From Orthosia cruda (taxonomy: Eukaryota; Arthropoda; Insecta; Lepidoptera; Noctuidae): a DNA stretch of 64,000 nt. The notes under the pieces are model-generated. The model saw nothing but the letters and a program-made list of their open reading frames with translations. It ran no database searches and was not told where the DNA came from. Location of the stretch: positions 46,483,245 to 46,547,244 of the forward strand of contig OZ059827.1 in NCBI GenBank assembly GCA_964057195.1, read 5' to 3'. A program made the translations under genes and the position numbers. Of this stretch, positions 32,768 to 43,310 are shown in pieces (position 1 is the first letter of the stretch; each line of letters begins with the position of its first letter).

Positions 32768-33005
32768 AGAATAGAATAGAAAACATTTATTCGACATAGA
32801 CACAACACGACAGCAAAAATCACAAAGTAACAGAGAAGAATAGTAAAAAAAAGTACATACAAGGTTTAAGAAAAAGTACATACAAGGTTTGAGAATTATT
32901 GCGCCGGGCGTGCCCATACCGAAAGGGTTACCAACTCAGTATTTGCTGGGCGTCAGACACCCAGCGCTGATTTTCAGTTGGCACCCCGCTAGTGACACAC
33001 GGACG
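32768..33005 (-). mobile_element. LINE 3' end with TTCTA tail
   Basis: On the minus strand the GC-rich part (GGCACGCCCGGCGCAATAAT) leads to GAATAAATGTTTTCTATTCT at the end. A polyadenylation-like AATAAA followed by TCTAT repeats is typical of moth LINE tails. Within it a 22-bp segment (AAAAAGTACATACAAGGTTT...) is tandemly duplicated at 32849..32893. Confidence 0.5.
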
Positions 33006-33083
33006 TGGGTAAATAAAATAGATACTTAAAATAATGTCATAAAGTGAATATGTGTGCTTAACTTATAAATTGTAAAAAAAAAA

Positions 33084-33248
33084 CCACGTCAAGCCGTTGC
33101 TTTCAGACTTCCTGCTGTCATTTGATGATCTTTGACAGTCGTTACAGTGAGAAGCCATAAAATCCACCACCAGTTTGCGAAGGAGTTTGGCACTACCCAG
33201 TTACTGAGTTGTGGAGGTAAGATAGACTGTCGTTTCATGTAAAATACT
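33084..33248 (+). mobile_element. 5S-headed SINE, left piece (head lost)
   Basis: TTTGACAGTCGTTACAGTGA, ACTACCCAGTTACTGAGTTG and GGTAAGATAG give the SINE body. It is cut at 33249 by a MITE and resumes at 33421. Confidence 0.65.
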
Positions 33249-33420
33249 GCACCTGTAGCCAAGTTGACAATCTAAAATCGATAACGCTAGTAGAAAACAA
33301 ATCAATGTATGGGAATGACACATCTGAACGTAAAGTAAAGTGGTCAGACCAAACAAAAAGAAGACGTTAACGATTGTAGAAATAGATTCAATACGAAACG
33401 TTTGTAATTTGGCTGGGGGA
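33249..33420. mobile_element. Palindromic MITE inserted in a SINE
   Basis: Ends: GCACCTGTAGCCAAGTTG on the left and TTTGTAATTTGGCTGG on the right, imperfect inverted repeats. Inside, CTAAAATCGATAACGCTA and AACGATTGTAG form a second inverted pair. The same element occurs inverted at 58416..58570. Confidence 0.7.
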
Positions 33421-33475
33421 GCTGGTACTCAGCTGAATCCGGTTAGACAAGAAGGCGACCCCAACAGACACAGTT
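33421..33475 (+). mobile_element. 5S-headed SINE, right piece
   Basis: GCTGGTACTCAGCTGAATCC and GGTTAGACAAGAAGGCGACC continue the SINE body from 33248. The GAT tail is lost. Confidence 0.65.
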
Positions 33476-33593
33476 GAACTGTCAAAGAGTCAGTCAGTGC
33501 GACAAAACTAATGGCCCATTCCAAAACATAATGAGTTTCTGTAAGTAAGAATGGGCAAGTATATCCATTAACACTCGGATTAATGCAAACTTT

Positions 33594-34060
33594 TAAATCA
33601 AATCAAAATCAAATCAAATCAAAATCAAATCAAATCATTTTTATTTGCTCATATATGAGTACCCATACATACATAATAAATTGTCAGTATGAAGAGATGG
33701 ATACAAAATGATAGAACGTGATGTTTGCCTTGGAAAATGGCATGCAAATATTAATAAAGAATACAAACCAAAATACTTAATAGAATGTCATATTTAGTAA
33801 TAATAAAAATAAATGTCGAGCAAATTTCAATAAAATAATACAAGTCAAAATTATGATTCTTGAATGTCAGAGTAAAATAATAATAAAAAATCAAAGTGTG
33901 AAATTAAAGAGTGTTCAAATGTTCGTGGCGTATCGCATTCTAAAATTTATAAAATATATTGTGTTAGACAAGTTCCTTCTGGTGAATTATTCTCTTATTA
34001 ATGGGCTGTGTGCAATATGAGTCTATTAGAAACGATTTGTTTCGAGTCATGAGATGAACC
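33594..34060 (-). mobile_element. LINE 3' end with (TGATT)n tail
   Basis: On the minus strand it ends GAGCAAATAAAAATGATTTG, followed by TGATT/TTTGA units (plus 33594..33640). Farther in, a minus frame reads SNRLILHTAH then SPEGTCLT, weakly like LINE ORF ends. Probably Jockey group. Confidence 0.5.
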
Positions 34061-36400
34061 GATTTGAATACACGTCCCGAAGACTTCTGTCTCAACCAAA
34101 CGGTGTCGGTGCGTAGAATCTGTATCTGGTAGTAGAGTGTAAATAATAGGTACCTAATGTGTACTTAGGGTATAGTGGTCCTGTCATACACATGGTGATT
34201 TTAAAAGCCCCTTAATAAATAAATAAAATTTAGTCTGTCTACACTGTATAGATAGTTAGGAAACTCAAACTTCTTTTCTGTTTAACAATAAACTCGTATT
34301 AGGTACTAATGTATCGTCCAAGGTAAGATATTTATAAAATTACTGCATTATATTACTATTAGTCTATACCAACCATATAGATATAAAAAAATAAGATACC
34401 AATAGACTTAACAGATTTTTTTTCTGCTGTTTCGGCATCTAACTTCACCAGTCACCGGTTAAACAGAAATTTGTGAAAATCGAGAAATGCCTTATGAACT
34501 GAAGCGTTAATGGACTACAGCCACTTGTCACACCGCCGACGATCAGAGAGAAGGGAGTAGATCTAGAACACTAGTGCGAGAAGCGAATGTGTAGCTCTGA
34601 TAGATTTGTCACTCGGGCTATATGACATGATTTTATTTCTGTAAGTTGATTTGTACAAACACATTTACATGTCGATCTTATTTTTTAAAACTAGATGAGA
34701 TCGGCGTTGCCTATCTGACTACTCTGAGAAGAAAGGCCGAAACAAACTTAGAGGTCAGTCTCTTTTAAAGTACAGACAAAATCTCGGTTAGATCATATAA
34801 ATCATGCTAATGTTCCTCTGCGACGGGTGACTACTCGCACCACTTCCTTGGGGCGGCCAGTCCTGCGCAAACCTGCAAGCGCTAGAATGACCACTGGTTG
34901 ATTTCTCGTCATCACTGAGAGAGTATTATCTTTGATAGCTCTTGTCGCTGCGACATTGAGAGAGTTCTCGCCGGCAGTATGGGCTGCCAGCGATCAACTA
35001 TTAATATATGTGTCTTTACTGACACGGGATCTATATCTTTTGTCCCTTTCTACAGCGATAGCTAATCGCTTTTTTGTCGGCGGTGAGGCAAATGCCTAAA
35101 ACTACAATTTATTATTTCTAAATGGCATTTGACAGCCAGTTGCCGAGATATCTAGGTCCCCCACTGTTTCATTAAAGCCGCCGATCTGTCAACCTTAATA
35201 AAAGTTAAAAACTTCGCAGTAAAAACGTAATTAGGTCTCTCTTATTGTTAAGTCGGAACAAATGTTGAGTATTAGTTTTAATATCCGAAGACAACCGCAA
35301 AATTTTGACGATTAAAATTAATTTCTTTTTCATTGCTGCGATGTTATCTTTCTCGAAATTTTAGATCTTATCTGTATTAACTCAGACCAATAAAAAAAGA
35401 TAGACGTAGCGTCGCGAACATCAAAAGTGAAGCCACATTTTTATCTATGTGTGTTTGGAAGGGTTGCCATTTGTTGATTTTTTTCCCTATAAAATGGATA
35501 ATAATATTATTGTGTGGGTAGGATAATATTGTTCGAGTAAGATATTGTTGAGTATGGTATTGAACCTCAAAAGTAAACGATTAAGGTACATTATTAAAAA
35601 TAACTCAGGAAAATATTTTTTTTTTTGTTACATCGCAAAATCTTTTTAAAAATAAATAATTAGAAAGTGGCTTTACATGCTTATGATTTGGAGATCACCT
35701 TTTATGCAATCCTTGCTTGTGTTAGGAGACTTCACTCTTCCGCTTAGCAATATCCATTAATTTGAAATTTAATGCAAAAAAAAATACAAATATAAATAGA
35801 CAAGTTTTAAATAATAGAAAAAGCAAACTTTATGTGAACGAGCGTTATACAGAGAAAAAAAAATGCGCGTATTTGTGTGATGTGTGGGAGTATAGGGGAA
35901 TGTGCGCTAATGTGTGAGGGTGTATAGTTTGTATGAGTTTAAATTAGTATATTTAGTTCTACTCTGGGGTATATGTTTAGGTGTAAGTTAGCTTAGCCTG
36001 TGACAGTGTCTTGGGATTGGAAGAAGTAAAATACAGCTACTTCCTATAACCATGCTCATAGAAATTCTATTAAAGGTTATAAGTTGCTGAAGCGTAAATC
36101 ATAACATCTTCAAGTGTATGAGTCATTATGTAAATTGTTTTGAAATAATATAGATAATTATATTTTCAATCAACTTTATTAAATTCAATAATACCACCAT
36201 AACAAAATCACTGATTCCTAAAAGTAATACAAAGATAAATGGTACTATTAGATAAAGATAAATGTACTATTTCTTATAGCTACTATACATTTTCTTTTTG
36301 TTTCATTATTATTTTGAAACCTAAAATATTAAAATAACATAAAAAAAGAAAACAGGAATATAACTCGAAGTAAGAAATCATATTAAATTTGTTTAATCGA
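34061..36400. other. No recognised feature over 2.3 kb
   Basis: A less AT-rich stretch at 34700-35250 has several GAGAGAGT repeats but no frame or terminal repeat that I can assign. The rest is AT-rich. Confidence 0.4.
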
Positions 36401-36488
36401 ATGGGGTAATTTGAAATCATATTATGGCAACCCACGCACTTTATGTCACTGATTTCGTTCGTTGAGGTTTTTTGTTCCAAGGAACCTA
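36401..36488 (-). other. Tentative second THAP exon, disrupted
   Basis: On the minus strand an acceptor-like ACTATGAATTTTAG precedes GTTCCTTGGAAC. Spliced in phase to the exon at 36538..36614 it would read M, then FLGTKNLNERNQ, a TGA, then HKVRGLP. In a THAP domain a Trp (TGG) is expected about there after an Arg, so the TGA could be a mutated Trp. Similarity is weak after that. If right, the gene is a pseudogene. Confidence 0.3.
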
Positions 36489-36537
36489 AAATTCATAGTA
36501 TATTTAATAAATAAACGATGTTATTTTAAGTACTTAC

Positions 36538-36614
36538 ATGTGAAATGTGATTCCGTGAGACTTTTTATGTGCTTTGCTATTGTTTTTACAAGTTTTCACT
36601 ACACAGGAAGGCAT
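36538..36614 (-). CDS. THAP zinc-finger first coding exon, intact
   Basis: ATG is at 36614..36612. The 77-nt exon encodes 25 residues, MPSCVVKTCKNNSKAHK then KSHGITFH, plus AT, followed immediately by GTAAGT. The C2CH THAP DNA-binding domain starts M-x-x-C-x(2-4)-C and has a G-[IV]-x-[FY]-H step before its FP motif; both are present here, with Cys4 and Cys9 as zinc ligands. The remaining ligands (C..H) would lie in later exons. THAP proteins are sequence-specific DNA binders, and P-element-type transposases also begin with this domain, so a transposon origin is possible. Length, phase and donor equal those of 41767..41843. A disrupted second exon may lie at 36401..36488. Confidence 0.7.
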
Positions 36615-37043
36615 AATTCTATTTTTTTAAATATATGTTAACTAGACGACGACTCGTAACGTACTAAGAGCGATGAGCATAGTTTTAGTGCAGGTGTGTG
36701 CGTGAGAGTGTATATTTACTTGGAGGAGCATAGTTTTGTGGCTTCACTTATGATGTTCGCGACGTTACGTCTATCTTTTTTTGTTGGTCTGAGTCTATTA
36801 AGTATTCTTCTGAGTAACTATTTGAGTTACCGTCAAAGCGGTTTTAATAGAATAAAGTGTAAGGCAAAAAAGGCTTGTGTATAATCGCCTGGTCAAAGAT
36901 TAAAAATAAATAAGGCAATACTCTTATGACTCCCCCATATAATTACAGTCACTATGTTTTTAAATACATCGTTAAAATAATTATATTACCCACACTTAAT
37001 TATATTATTTTAATTGATAGGTACATTATAACTTTCACTGTTA
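36615..37043. other. Upstream of the THAP exon; nothing firm
   Basis: This would hold the 5' UTR and promoter of the minus-strand THAP exon. No clear TATA/initiator pair was identified. Confidence 0.3.
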
Positions 37044-37391
37044 TCTATACTTTTATATTATATATTTTAATATTATAAAGCTGAAGAGTTTGTTCGAACG
37101 CGCTAATCTCAGGAACTACTGGTTGGAATTTAAAAAAAAAATTGTGTTCGATAGTCCATTTATCGAGGAAGGTTATAGGTTATATAACATCACGCTACGA
37201 CCAATAGCAGCGGAGCATAAATGAAAATTGTTGCAAAAACGGGCAAAAATATTCCTTTTTGACAGCTTCCGTTGCGTGCGCTGCGTAAACGGTTTAAGTT
37301 ATGCAACAATCATGTATGTAGGGTAGGTAGGTAGGGTAGATGGGTGGGTAGGTAGCCAGTTGACGGGAGCAAAGCCGCGTGGGACATCTAG
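37044..37391 (+). mobile_element. Non-autonomous Helitron (348 bp)
   Basis: The left end is TCTATACTTTTATATTATAT preceded by A. The right end is GGGAGCAAAGCCGCGTGGGA then CATCTAG at 37385..37391, followed by T, the A/T insertion site of Helitrons. A short GGTAGGTA-type repeat (37318..37357) sits just before the 3' hairpin, in the same place as the large array of 44162..44795. Confidence 0.8.
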
Positions 37392-38039
37392 TATTCAATA
37401 AAACTTAAGATATTTATAGTATCTCACAAATTGGGCAATCATCCTTCGATTTCTATTTTTATTTAGAACAGCTCCACTTTTGTATAATAAAGCGTTAAAG
37501 CACTGTTTATGACGTGCTATGAAAATTCTCACGTAAGGTAAGGTTTAATTGGAAGGTGCCACAGAGCACGGCCGAGCCTCGTGATGCGATTGGCTACTGA
37601 TTGGTGGAATTCCTCTATTGAATTCCTTGCATGTTATTAAGAGGCGATCCATAACGTCCAATTCAAGAAAAAAAACAGTAGCTCACGTAACCTTTTTTGT
37701 CCCGCTTACTCGCACTACGATATAGGTGACGTATATACTTACTAACTAGATTGAGTTTTGAATGGCAAAAATAATAATGACAGAAGTTGTGCCGAAAATT
37801 TCATGCTCCATGGAGATCGCTCAGAACCGTTTGCAAGTATCAAATATGAATCGTATCATTGGTCTGACCCAGTAAGCGGATTGGTGTATTGCAATAGAGT
37901 TACAATATTGTTTATTTATAAGAACGTACCTATGTAAAGATCATAATCGGCTCAGACTTCGAGTAAAGCTTAGATTATTTTATCCATATATTTTGACGTA
38001 GTAAAAGATGAAATGAAAATATAAGTTTATGCTAAACTA
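37392..38039. other. No recognised feature
   Basis: Nothing supported. Confidence 0.4.
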
Positions 38040-38190
38040 CGCCGCAACAGACCTAGACGAAGATGGCGGGGCAAACACACACTCACACTCCTACAGAAAG
38101 GACTGGCTCGCTGTATTCTACAAAAAAGGAAGAGGTTAGCTTTCGGCCGGCAGTGGGACAATATAAGGGCAGTTAGATATGATGCGGACC
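38040..38190 (+). mobile_element. Degraded LINE ORF end
   Basis: A plus frame reads RPRRRWRGKHTLTLLQKG and, later, FGRQWDNIRAVRYDADPC. This is the (R)GRPxxRW...Q.WD pattern that closes many LINE ORFs. Then follows a poly(A)-like AAAAAAAAC. Confidence 0.45.
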
Positions 38191-38599
38191 CCTGTTAAAA
38201 GTGACAAAAAAAAACAATTTATTTATGTATAAAATTTACTTTTTTTGGTTAGCAGTAATGTAGGTCAGGTCTATGTCTTTTAATTTCTAATAGCTCAAGA
38301 ATTAAACTATCAAAACGACTATTAGGACAGCTGTGAGATATCAACTGTCTACCGAAATTGGTTAATTGCTATAATCGCGTGTCCGTTATTCGGAACAAAA
38401 AACTACGTGACAATCATTTCTTATTTATCTCTGTTCTCATTACTAAGGTTGTCCCAAATTTTCATAGAAGAATGAAATTCAATCCCAGAATTCAATGTAC
38501 AGTTTTGTGCTGCGAGTCTTTAGGTCAAAGTAAAGGTATTGCTTTTCTTTGACCTTGACTTTGACCGGGAATGAGTTAGTTAAGTTACGCTCTGAACCT

Positions 38600-38692
38600 G
38601 GATGAGGTTGGCACAGGAACGTAGGTATTGGAAAAAAGAGGCCTGTATCCAACAGTGGGCAAAATCGAGATGTGGATGATGTTAATAATGAA
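38600..38692 (+). mobile_element. RTE-like LINE tail, degraded
   Basis: GAGGCCTGTATCCAACAGTG then GATGTGGATGATGTT resembles the GGCCTATGTCCAGCAGTGG...GATGATGAT ending. Confidence 0.45.
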
Positions 38693-39451
38693 TAAATTAC
38701 TGAATTGCGACACGCGCGAGCTCACGCGATTTCAAGGATTTTCAGGGACAAAGTTTAACAAAAAAAGAGAAATGTTAACCTCCGAATTGATAAACTCATC
38801 CTATTTGGGAAGTCAAAACAATCAAATTCAGTGTAGCTTTCTTTCAGTAAAACATTTTCTGCAATCAGAACTTTGTAATATAGGTTTTGATGATAAGAAC
38901 ATATTACCAAAAAACTGAAACTGGAAGAACGAGAACTGAAAAAAGCGTCCCTCCATTTAAGGACCGCGAGGACTTATAAAAACTTACCATACTTGACAAA
39001 CGGGCTTAAAATAGGTACCTTTATTTTTATGGTTTCGGCACCATTGTAGTTTTTTTTTAATTCAACCAAAGACTCAACTGACTTCTACGGTGAATAATAA
39101 ACGGTTTGTTATGTTTTATAGGCCATACAATTTAAATACGAAAACAGTAGCTTCATGGAACAATTATTCAATAATATGGCCATAAAACAAAAATAGACAA
39201 AATGACAATTGCCGAAACTTACATCATCAAAACGTGAGGAGACACCAAAGTTGCTAATATATTGGAATATATTGTCATAGGTAGTTATTTAACAGTTTAT
39301 CTTTGTCCTCCATTGTAGTTTTTTCTCATTCATAGGTTTGGATTGGTATATTATTAGTGTCTATGGTAGCCAGTTAGATAATACATGTAATTTTTTTATT
39401 TGTTAAATGAAATTATTATTAACTCTAGTAAACAAAAAATATGAAAGATCT
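38693..39451. other. No recognised feature
   Basis: A 96-codon frame at 38628..38918 has no recognisable domain and starts inside a LINE tail. Confidence 0.4.
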
Positions 39452-39535
39452 TTTTAACCGACTGCCCAAAAAGGAGGGTTCTCAATTCAGATGTTTAATT
39501 TTTTTTATTTATGTAACTCCAAAATGCTTTAAATA
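39452..39535 (-). repeat. ACCGACT-type repeat end
   Basis: TTTTTAACCGACTGCCCAAA then AAGGAGGGTTCTCAATTC, the same terminal block as at 8317 and 9301. Confidence 0.55.
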
Positions 39536-39544
39536 AAAAATAAG

Positions 39545-39660
39545 TTCAAAAACCCGACTACTAAAAATCGAAAGAGGCATGCAACCACAGTACATAATAA
39601 TTTTAGATGAGAATATTTTCATGTTTCATACTTTTTAGAGCATGATTTTTTTTTCGGAGA
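39545..39660. mobile_element. Decayed TIR element
   Basis: AAAAACCCGACTACTAAAAA on the left, then GATGAGAATATTTTC and CATACTTTTTAGAGCATG on the right. This matches the element at 31214..31453 with an internal deletion. Confidence 0.55.
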
Positions 39661-40067
39661 AGAGATTTAGATTAGAAGTTGGTTGTATTTTTTTGTAAAA
39701 AGTTTTTATTAAATGTAATGATCACATACGAAGTTATAAAGCTTCAAAGTTGTGAATTAGACAGAGAAGTCCAACATGCCATCTGACGTCAGAAAGAACG
39801 AAGCCATACAACTATGTTTCAACTGCCATAAAAAACGGTGTTTTCATAGAGAGGGAAAGAAATATTTTTTTAAATTGTTATACCTCCGTCGTTTTACGAT
39901 CAATTTTGTTTTTTTTTTACTATTAGTACATAGTATATTAATATAGTATTAGTATAAGTGTATTCTATTTTAGTGTTTTTAAATGGATAAACTGATCAAA
40001 AAACAAACAAAAACATCCATATTCCCTATTAGTAGACATAAAATATAAAAAACAAATTGCCCCATTT
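39661..40067. other. No recognised feature
   Basis: AT-rich; nothing supported. Confidence 0.4.
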
Positions 40068-40248
40068 TTATGTTTGAGGGATAACCTTCAAAATGCGCCC
40101 AGACTTTGGGGACAAGTACGAGGAGAGTGGGATTTTGCCTCACTTAAACCACCCTGGTATTCACCATCAGCACATGGATAATGTTGGCGGTGATCATCAC
40201 CCCGTTGCCTCTTAATATACTACTCCAGAACCCCTTCTGCACAACGCC
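40068..40248 (-). mobile_element. R1-like LINE 3' UTR
   Basis: On the minus strand: GTGCTGATGGTGAATACCAG, AAGTGAGGCAAAATCCCACT and GTCTGGGCGCATTTTGAAGG, in the same order as 32270..32425. Confidence 0.6.
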
Positions 40249-40464
40249 TGTTAAGGAAAATACTTATACCTCAGCTATCTTTTAAGCATTTCAATCAAAA
40301 CAGTAATAATTTTTAGCATTCAAAAGATATCTGGACGAAGAGTTGGTACAAAGCAATGAATGATTTGCTATAAATTCTCGATCAAAAGCATTTCTAGGTA
40401 GGCACTAAGATCTCCTAAAGACTGTGTAACCTTATTATTTAGACGATAGTAAATACTGCCCAAT

Positions 40465-40500
40465 TTTTAACCGACTTCCCAAAAAGGAGGATGTTTATAA
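40465..40500 (-). repeat. ACCGACT-type repeat end
   Basis: AATTTTTAACCGACTTCCCA then AAAAGGAGGATG on the plus strand. Confidence 0.55.
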
Positions 40501-40505
40501 CATGC

Positions 40506-40615
40506 CTTTTTCCAGGAATTAGGTATCAAGATGCCATCGCCCAAGATGATGTAGACGCCTTGTTTTTCGGATATGTATAATCTTCCATCATCAGCATTAG
40601 CTATGATGCCAAAAC
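40506..40615 (-). CDS. Candidate internal exon of a secreted protein
   Basis: On the minus strand an acceptor-like TACTTTATTGTTTTAG ends at 40616. The frame then reads (x)FGIIANADDGRLYISEKQ and GVYIILGDGILIPNSWKK. FGIIANA followed by DD looks like the end of a signal peptide with its cleavage site. The possible donor is AAAAAG|GCATGT, a GC-type site, which is weaker evidence. Codon use looks coding. I do not recognise the protein and found no first exon. It is in phase 1 and does not fit the THAP exons (phase 2). Confidence 0.3.
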
Positions 40616-41766
40616 CTAAAACAATAAAGTACAACAATATACAATAACAATATAACAACTTATAAACAACAAGACAGGAGAGGAGCAGGTAGGCACCCCT
40701 AACAGGAGTAACAAGGTAAACAAAGATAGGTAATTTAATGAAGTGTCACCCCTCATCGTATTGCGACCGTGCTTAGCTGGGGACAATATCCTTAAGCCAT
40801 CCTCACACAATTAATTATAAGATATTTATAGAACAATTCTTTAAGGGGATATTTTTTTTTAATATTTGACATTTTTCCTTACCATATTATATTCAGAATA
40901 ACAGTAACAAATCTTACAATGACATACGTTAAATCATTGGAACAAACATCTGTGGGCCAACCTTTTTTTGTTCCTTTTTCGAACCCGCGACTGACACTGT
41001 TTAGGCCATACGTCAAACGTGCCGCAAAAAGCTATTTTTAAACTTAGAACTATGAGGCATTTACCACACATTTTCGGGTCAGGGTCCCGTCAGTATTGTC
41101 TGAGCATGCTCCTAGACATCGACAGCCAAGAACTGCGTGAGTAAGTACATACAAAATAGATTGAAGCCTTTTTCCGTCCTAACGGAGCACTGACTAGACT
41201 CTGATCCAGTAATATGCGGAGAGGGCGTAAGCCAGACATAGTTTTCAGCTTGCAAACAAGTATGAAAACTTACTTCGGCTATGCAAGCTAAGCCTAAACT
41301 AACTTAGCTTATAGCTCTGCAACCGGCTTTATCCGACATATTATTATTTCTTACAACATTAAATAGAGACACTCACTCTCTTTAGAACATGTAAATTCAA
41401 GCAAAGGTCGCATTTGCATCTTAGTCGCAATTCGTCAAAAACTCATTACATATACATATTTACAATTATATTCTAGTAAACAGATACGTTATACACTCAC
41501 AAAACAACCGAAAAAAGTGTTCCGCGTAGCAGCGGCAGCACACATACACACTTTTCATTCATCTGACTTTTCACTACAAGTCGAAAGGGATGGCATGATA
41601 AAACCAACAAGCAAAAAAGAGACGGCTAGTGTTGGTCACTTGCGTGTGAATGTAAACAAACATTATTCTGACCACCAATGTTTTTTCTTTTTCTAACCTC
41701 CAAATATCAGAATATTAGGCACAAAAATGAAATAAATTAGTAAATTGAGGTGTATTGCGTACTTAC
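40616..41766. other. No firm feature
   Basis: A short frame ending GAACTGCGTGA|GTAAGT at about 41126 has a good donor but no other coding evidence. Confidence 0.35.
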
Positions 41767-41843
41767 ATATGGTATGAGAGCCCGTCTATTTTATGTACTT
41801 TGGTATCATAATTTGTACACTTTCTAAATACAAACGATGGCAT
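41767..41843 (-). CDS. THAP zinc-finger first coding exon, ligand lost
   Basis: ATG is at 41843..41841. The exon is 77 nt, encoding MPSFVFRKCTNYDTKVHK then IDGLSYH plus AT, followed by GTAAGT. It aligns without gaps to the exon at 36538..36614 (MPS, C9, N11, K15, H17, K18, G21, H25 shared). Position 4, a zinc-binding Cys in THAP domains, is Phe here (TTT, one base from TGT). That change should disable zinc binding, so the copy is probably decaying or has drifted. Downstream on the minus strand the first acceptor-like AG (41694) gives no THAP continuation. Confidence 0.6.
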
Positions 41844-42784
41844 TTTTAAATTTGATTTTTGTTTCAACAAAGCGTATCGCTCTTCGCCGTGCGTGACATA
41901 GACTAAAGACTATACGTCCCAGTTAGGACTTATTCGAGTCTTCACAATGGGTGCGCTCATAACATATCTGTTTACTAGAATATCATTGCATTTTGATAAG
42001 TTTCTGACATTGATTGTCACTAAGCTAATATTGCGTTGAATTTGAACGTTTTTATATACAAGGAGAATTGGTATCTTGAATAAAAAATCAAAATTACCGT
42101 CTAAGATATAATTCATCTTGACCTATTTAGTAACAAAGTCCCTACGTCTTTGTTAAAATACAAAAAGTCGACAGCCCTATTCTGAAACGAGGATTAGTCG
42201 TACGTGCAAAATTTTAATGAAGACATGTCACGTCATTAACACGGCCCAATTTTTTGACGTTGATTGCAGCTGTAATTAGAACTCGACACTTGATGAATTA
42301 TTTTTTGTTTAACAGAATCAGGTCAAGGATTTTGTACCCTGGGAGTGCGGTTTTCTATTAATTGGCGGGATCATGTTTTAAAGAAGCCATTGTTTTGTGT
42401 AAAGGGTCCAATGAAACGATGTTTTGAGCGAGTTCAAACTTACGAACGAATCATTTTATTGTTGTGTTTTGATAGACAGAAGGATAATCGTGTTGGAGGT
42501 TGGTAAAAGTTATAATTCATCGTTACTTATGAAGGTCGTGAGATAATAAAAGAAGAACATAGTAGCAAAAATTTGATTATCCTTTTGTGCAAGAAAGTGC
42601 ATGCATATTGAGACAAATATATCCTACCTTTCTTGGGAAAGGAAGTCCTTTCAAAGTCTGTCCTCTCCCGGAAATCACTCAAAAGACATCCGAATTATTT
42701 AACTCGACCCTGAGACCTTTGGCTTTACAAAAATTGTCCTGTTGTAGCTCTGTTGAAACTAGTACGATGATTATATTATAAGCT
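41844..42784. other. No recognised feature
   Basis: The first 100 bp would be 5' UTR or promoter of the THAP exon. The rest is unassigned. Confidence 0.35.
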
Positions 42785-42960
42785 TCTAGTGGAGGGCCAG
42801 AACTGACCTTAGGAGCGTAGACAGACCACGATCCAGGCTCACCGAACTGGTCAGAGTAGCAAGCAAAAGGTTGAATGCGGCAGTTCCTGGACCACTATAG
42901 CAGTGTTGTACAATGGAGGACACCTATAATCAGCATTGGATTTGATATAGATTGAAGTAG
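42785..42960 (+). mobile_element. RTE-like LINE ORF end, degraded
   Basis: A plus frame reads WRARTDLRSVDRPRSRLTEL then VRVASKRLNAAVP, ending in GGAGGACACCTATAATCAGC. It corresponds to the GRPxxRWxDDLVRVAxxRWM...GEAYVQQW segment. Confidence 0.5.
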
Positions 42961-42987
42961 AAGAGAGAGTGAGAAATAGCATATTTT

Positions 42988-43310
42988 AATCAACTATGTT
43001 GGGGTCGGCTTCCAGTCTAACCGGATTCAGCTGAGTACATGGAATGACTGCCTATCTGACCTCCACAACCCAGTAACTGGGTAACACGATACCTATTGGC
43101 TAGACTGGTGTCAGATCTCAGGTTTCTGACTATCTGTAACGACTGTCAAAGATCTTCAAATGACAGCCGGTGCCAATGGCTTAATGTGCTTTCCGAGGCA
43201 CGGAAGAAACTCGCTATGTAATGATGGTCACCCATCCTCAGGCCAACCTCGCCAAGCGGCGCTTAACCTTGAAGATCGAACCGTGTGGCTGTTATTATTT
43301 AGCCACGAGC
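42988..43310 (-). mobile_element. 5S rRNA-headed SINE, nearly complete
   Basis: On the minus strand, the head GATCTTCAAGGTTAAGCGCC and GGATGGGTGACCATCATTAC is followed by GACAGTCGTTACAGATAGTC and ACTCAGCTGAATCCGGTTAG. It is closely similar to 24203..24524. The GAT tail is replaced by other sequence. Confidence 0.8.

Noticed and set aside
41101..41132. Short ATG frame ending in a GTAAGT donor
   Set aside because: It is only about a dozen codons with no domain or coding bias. A chance match is likely.
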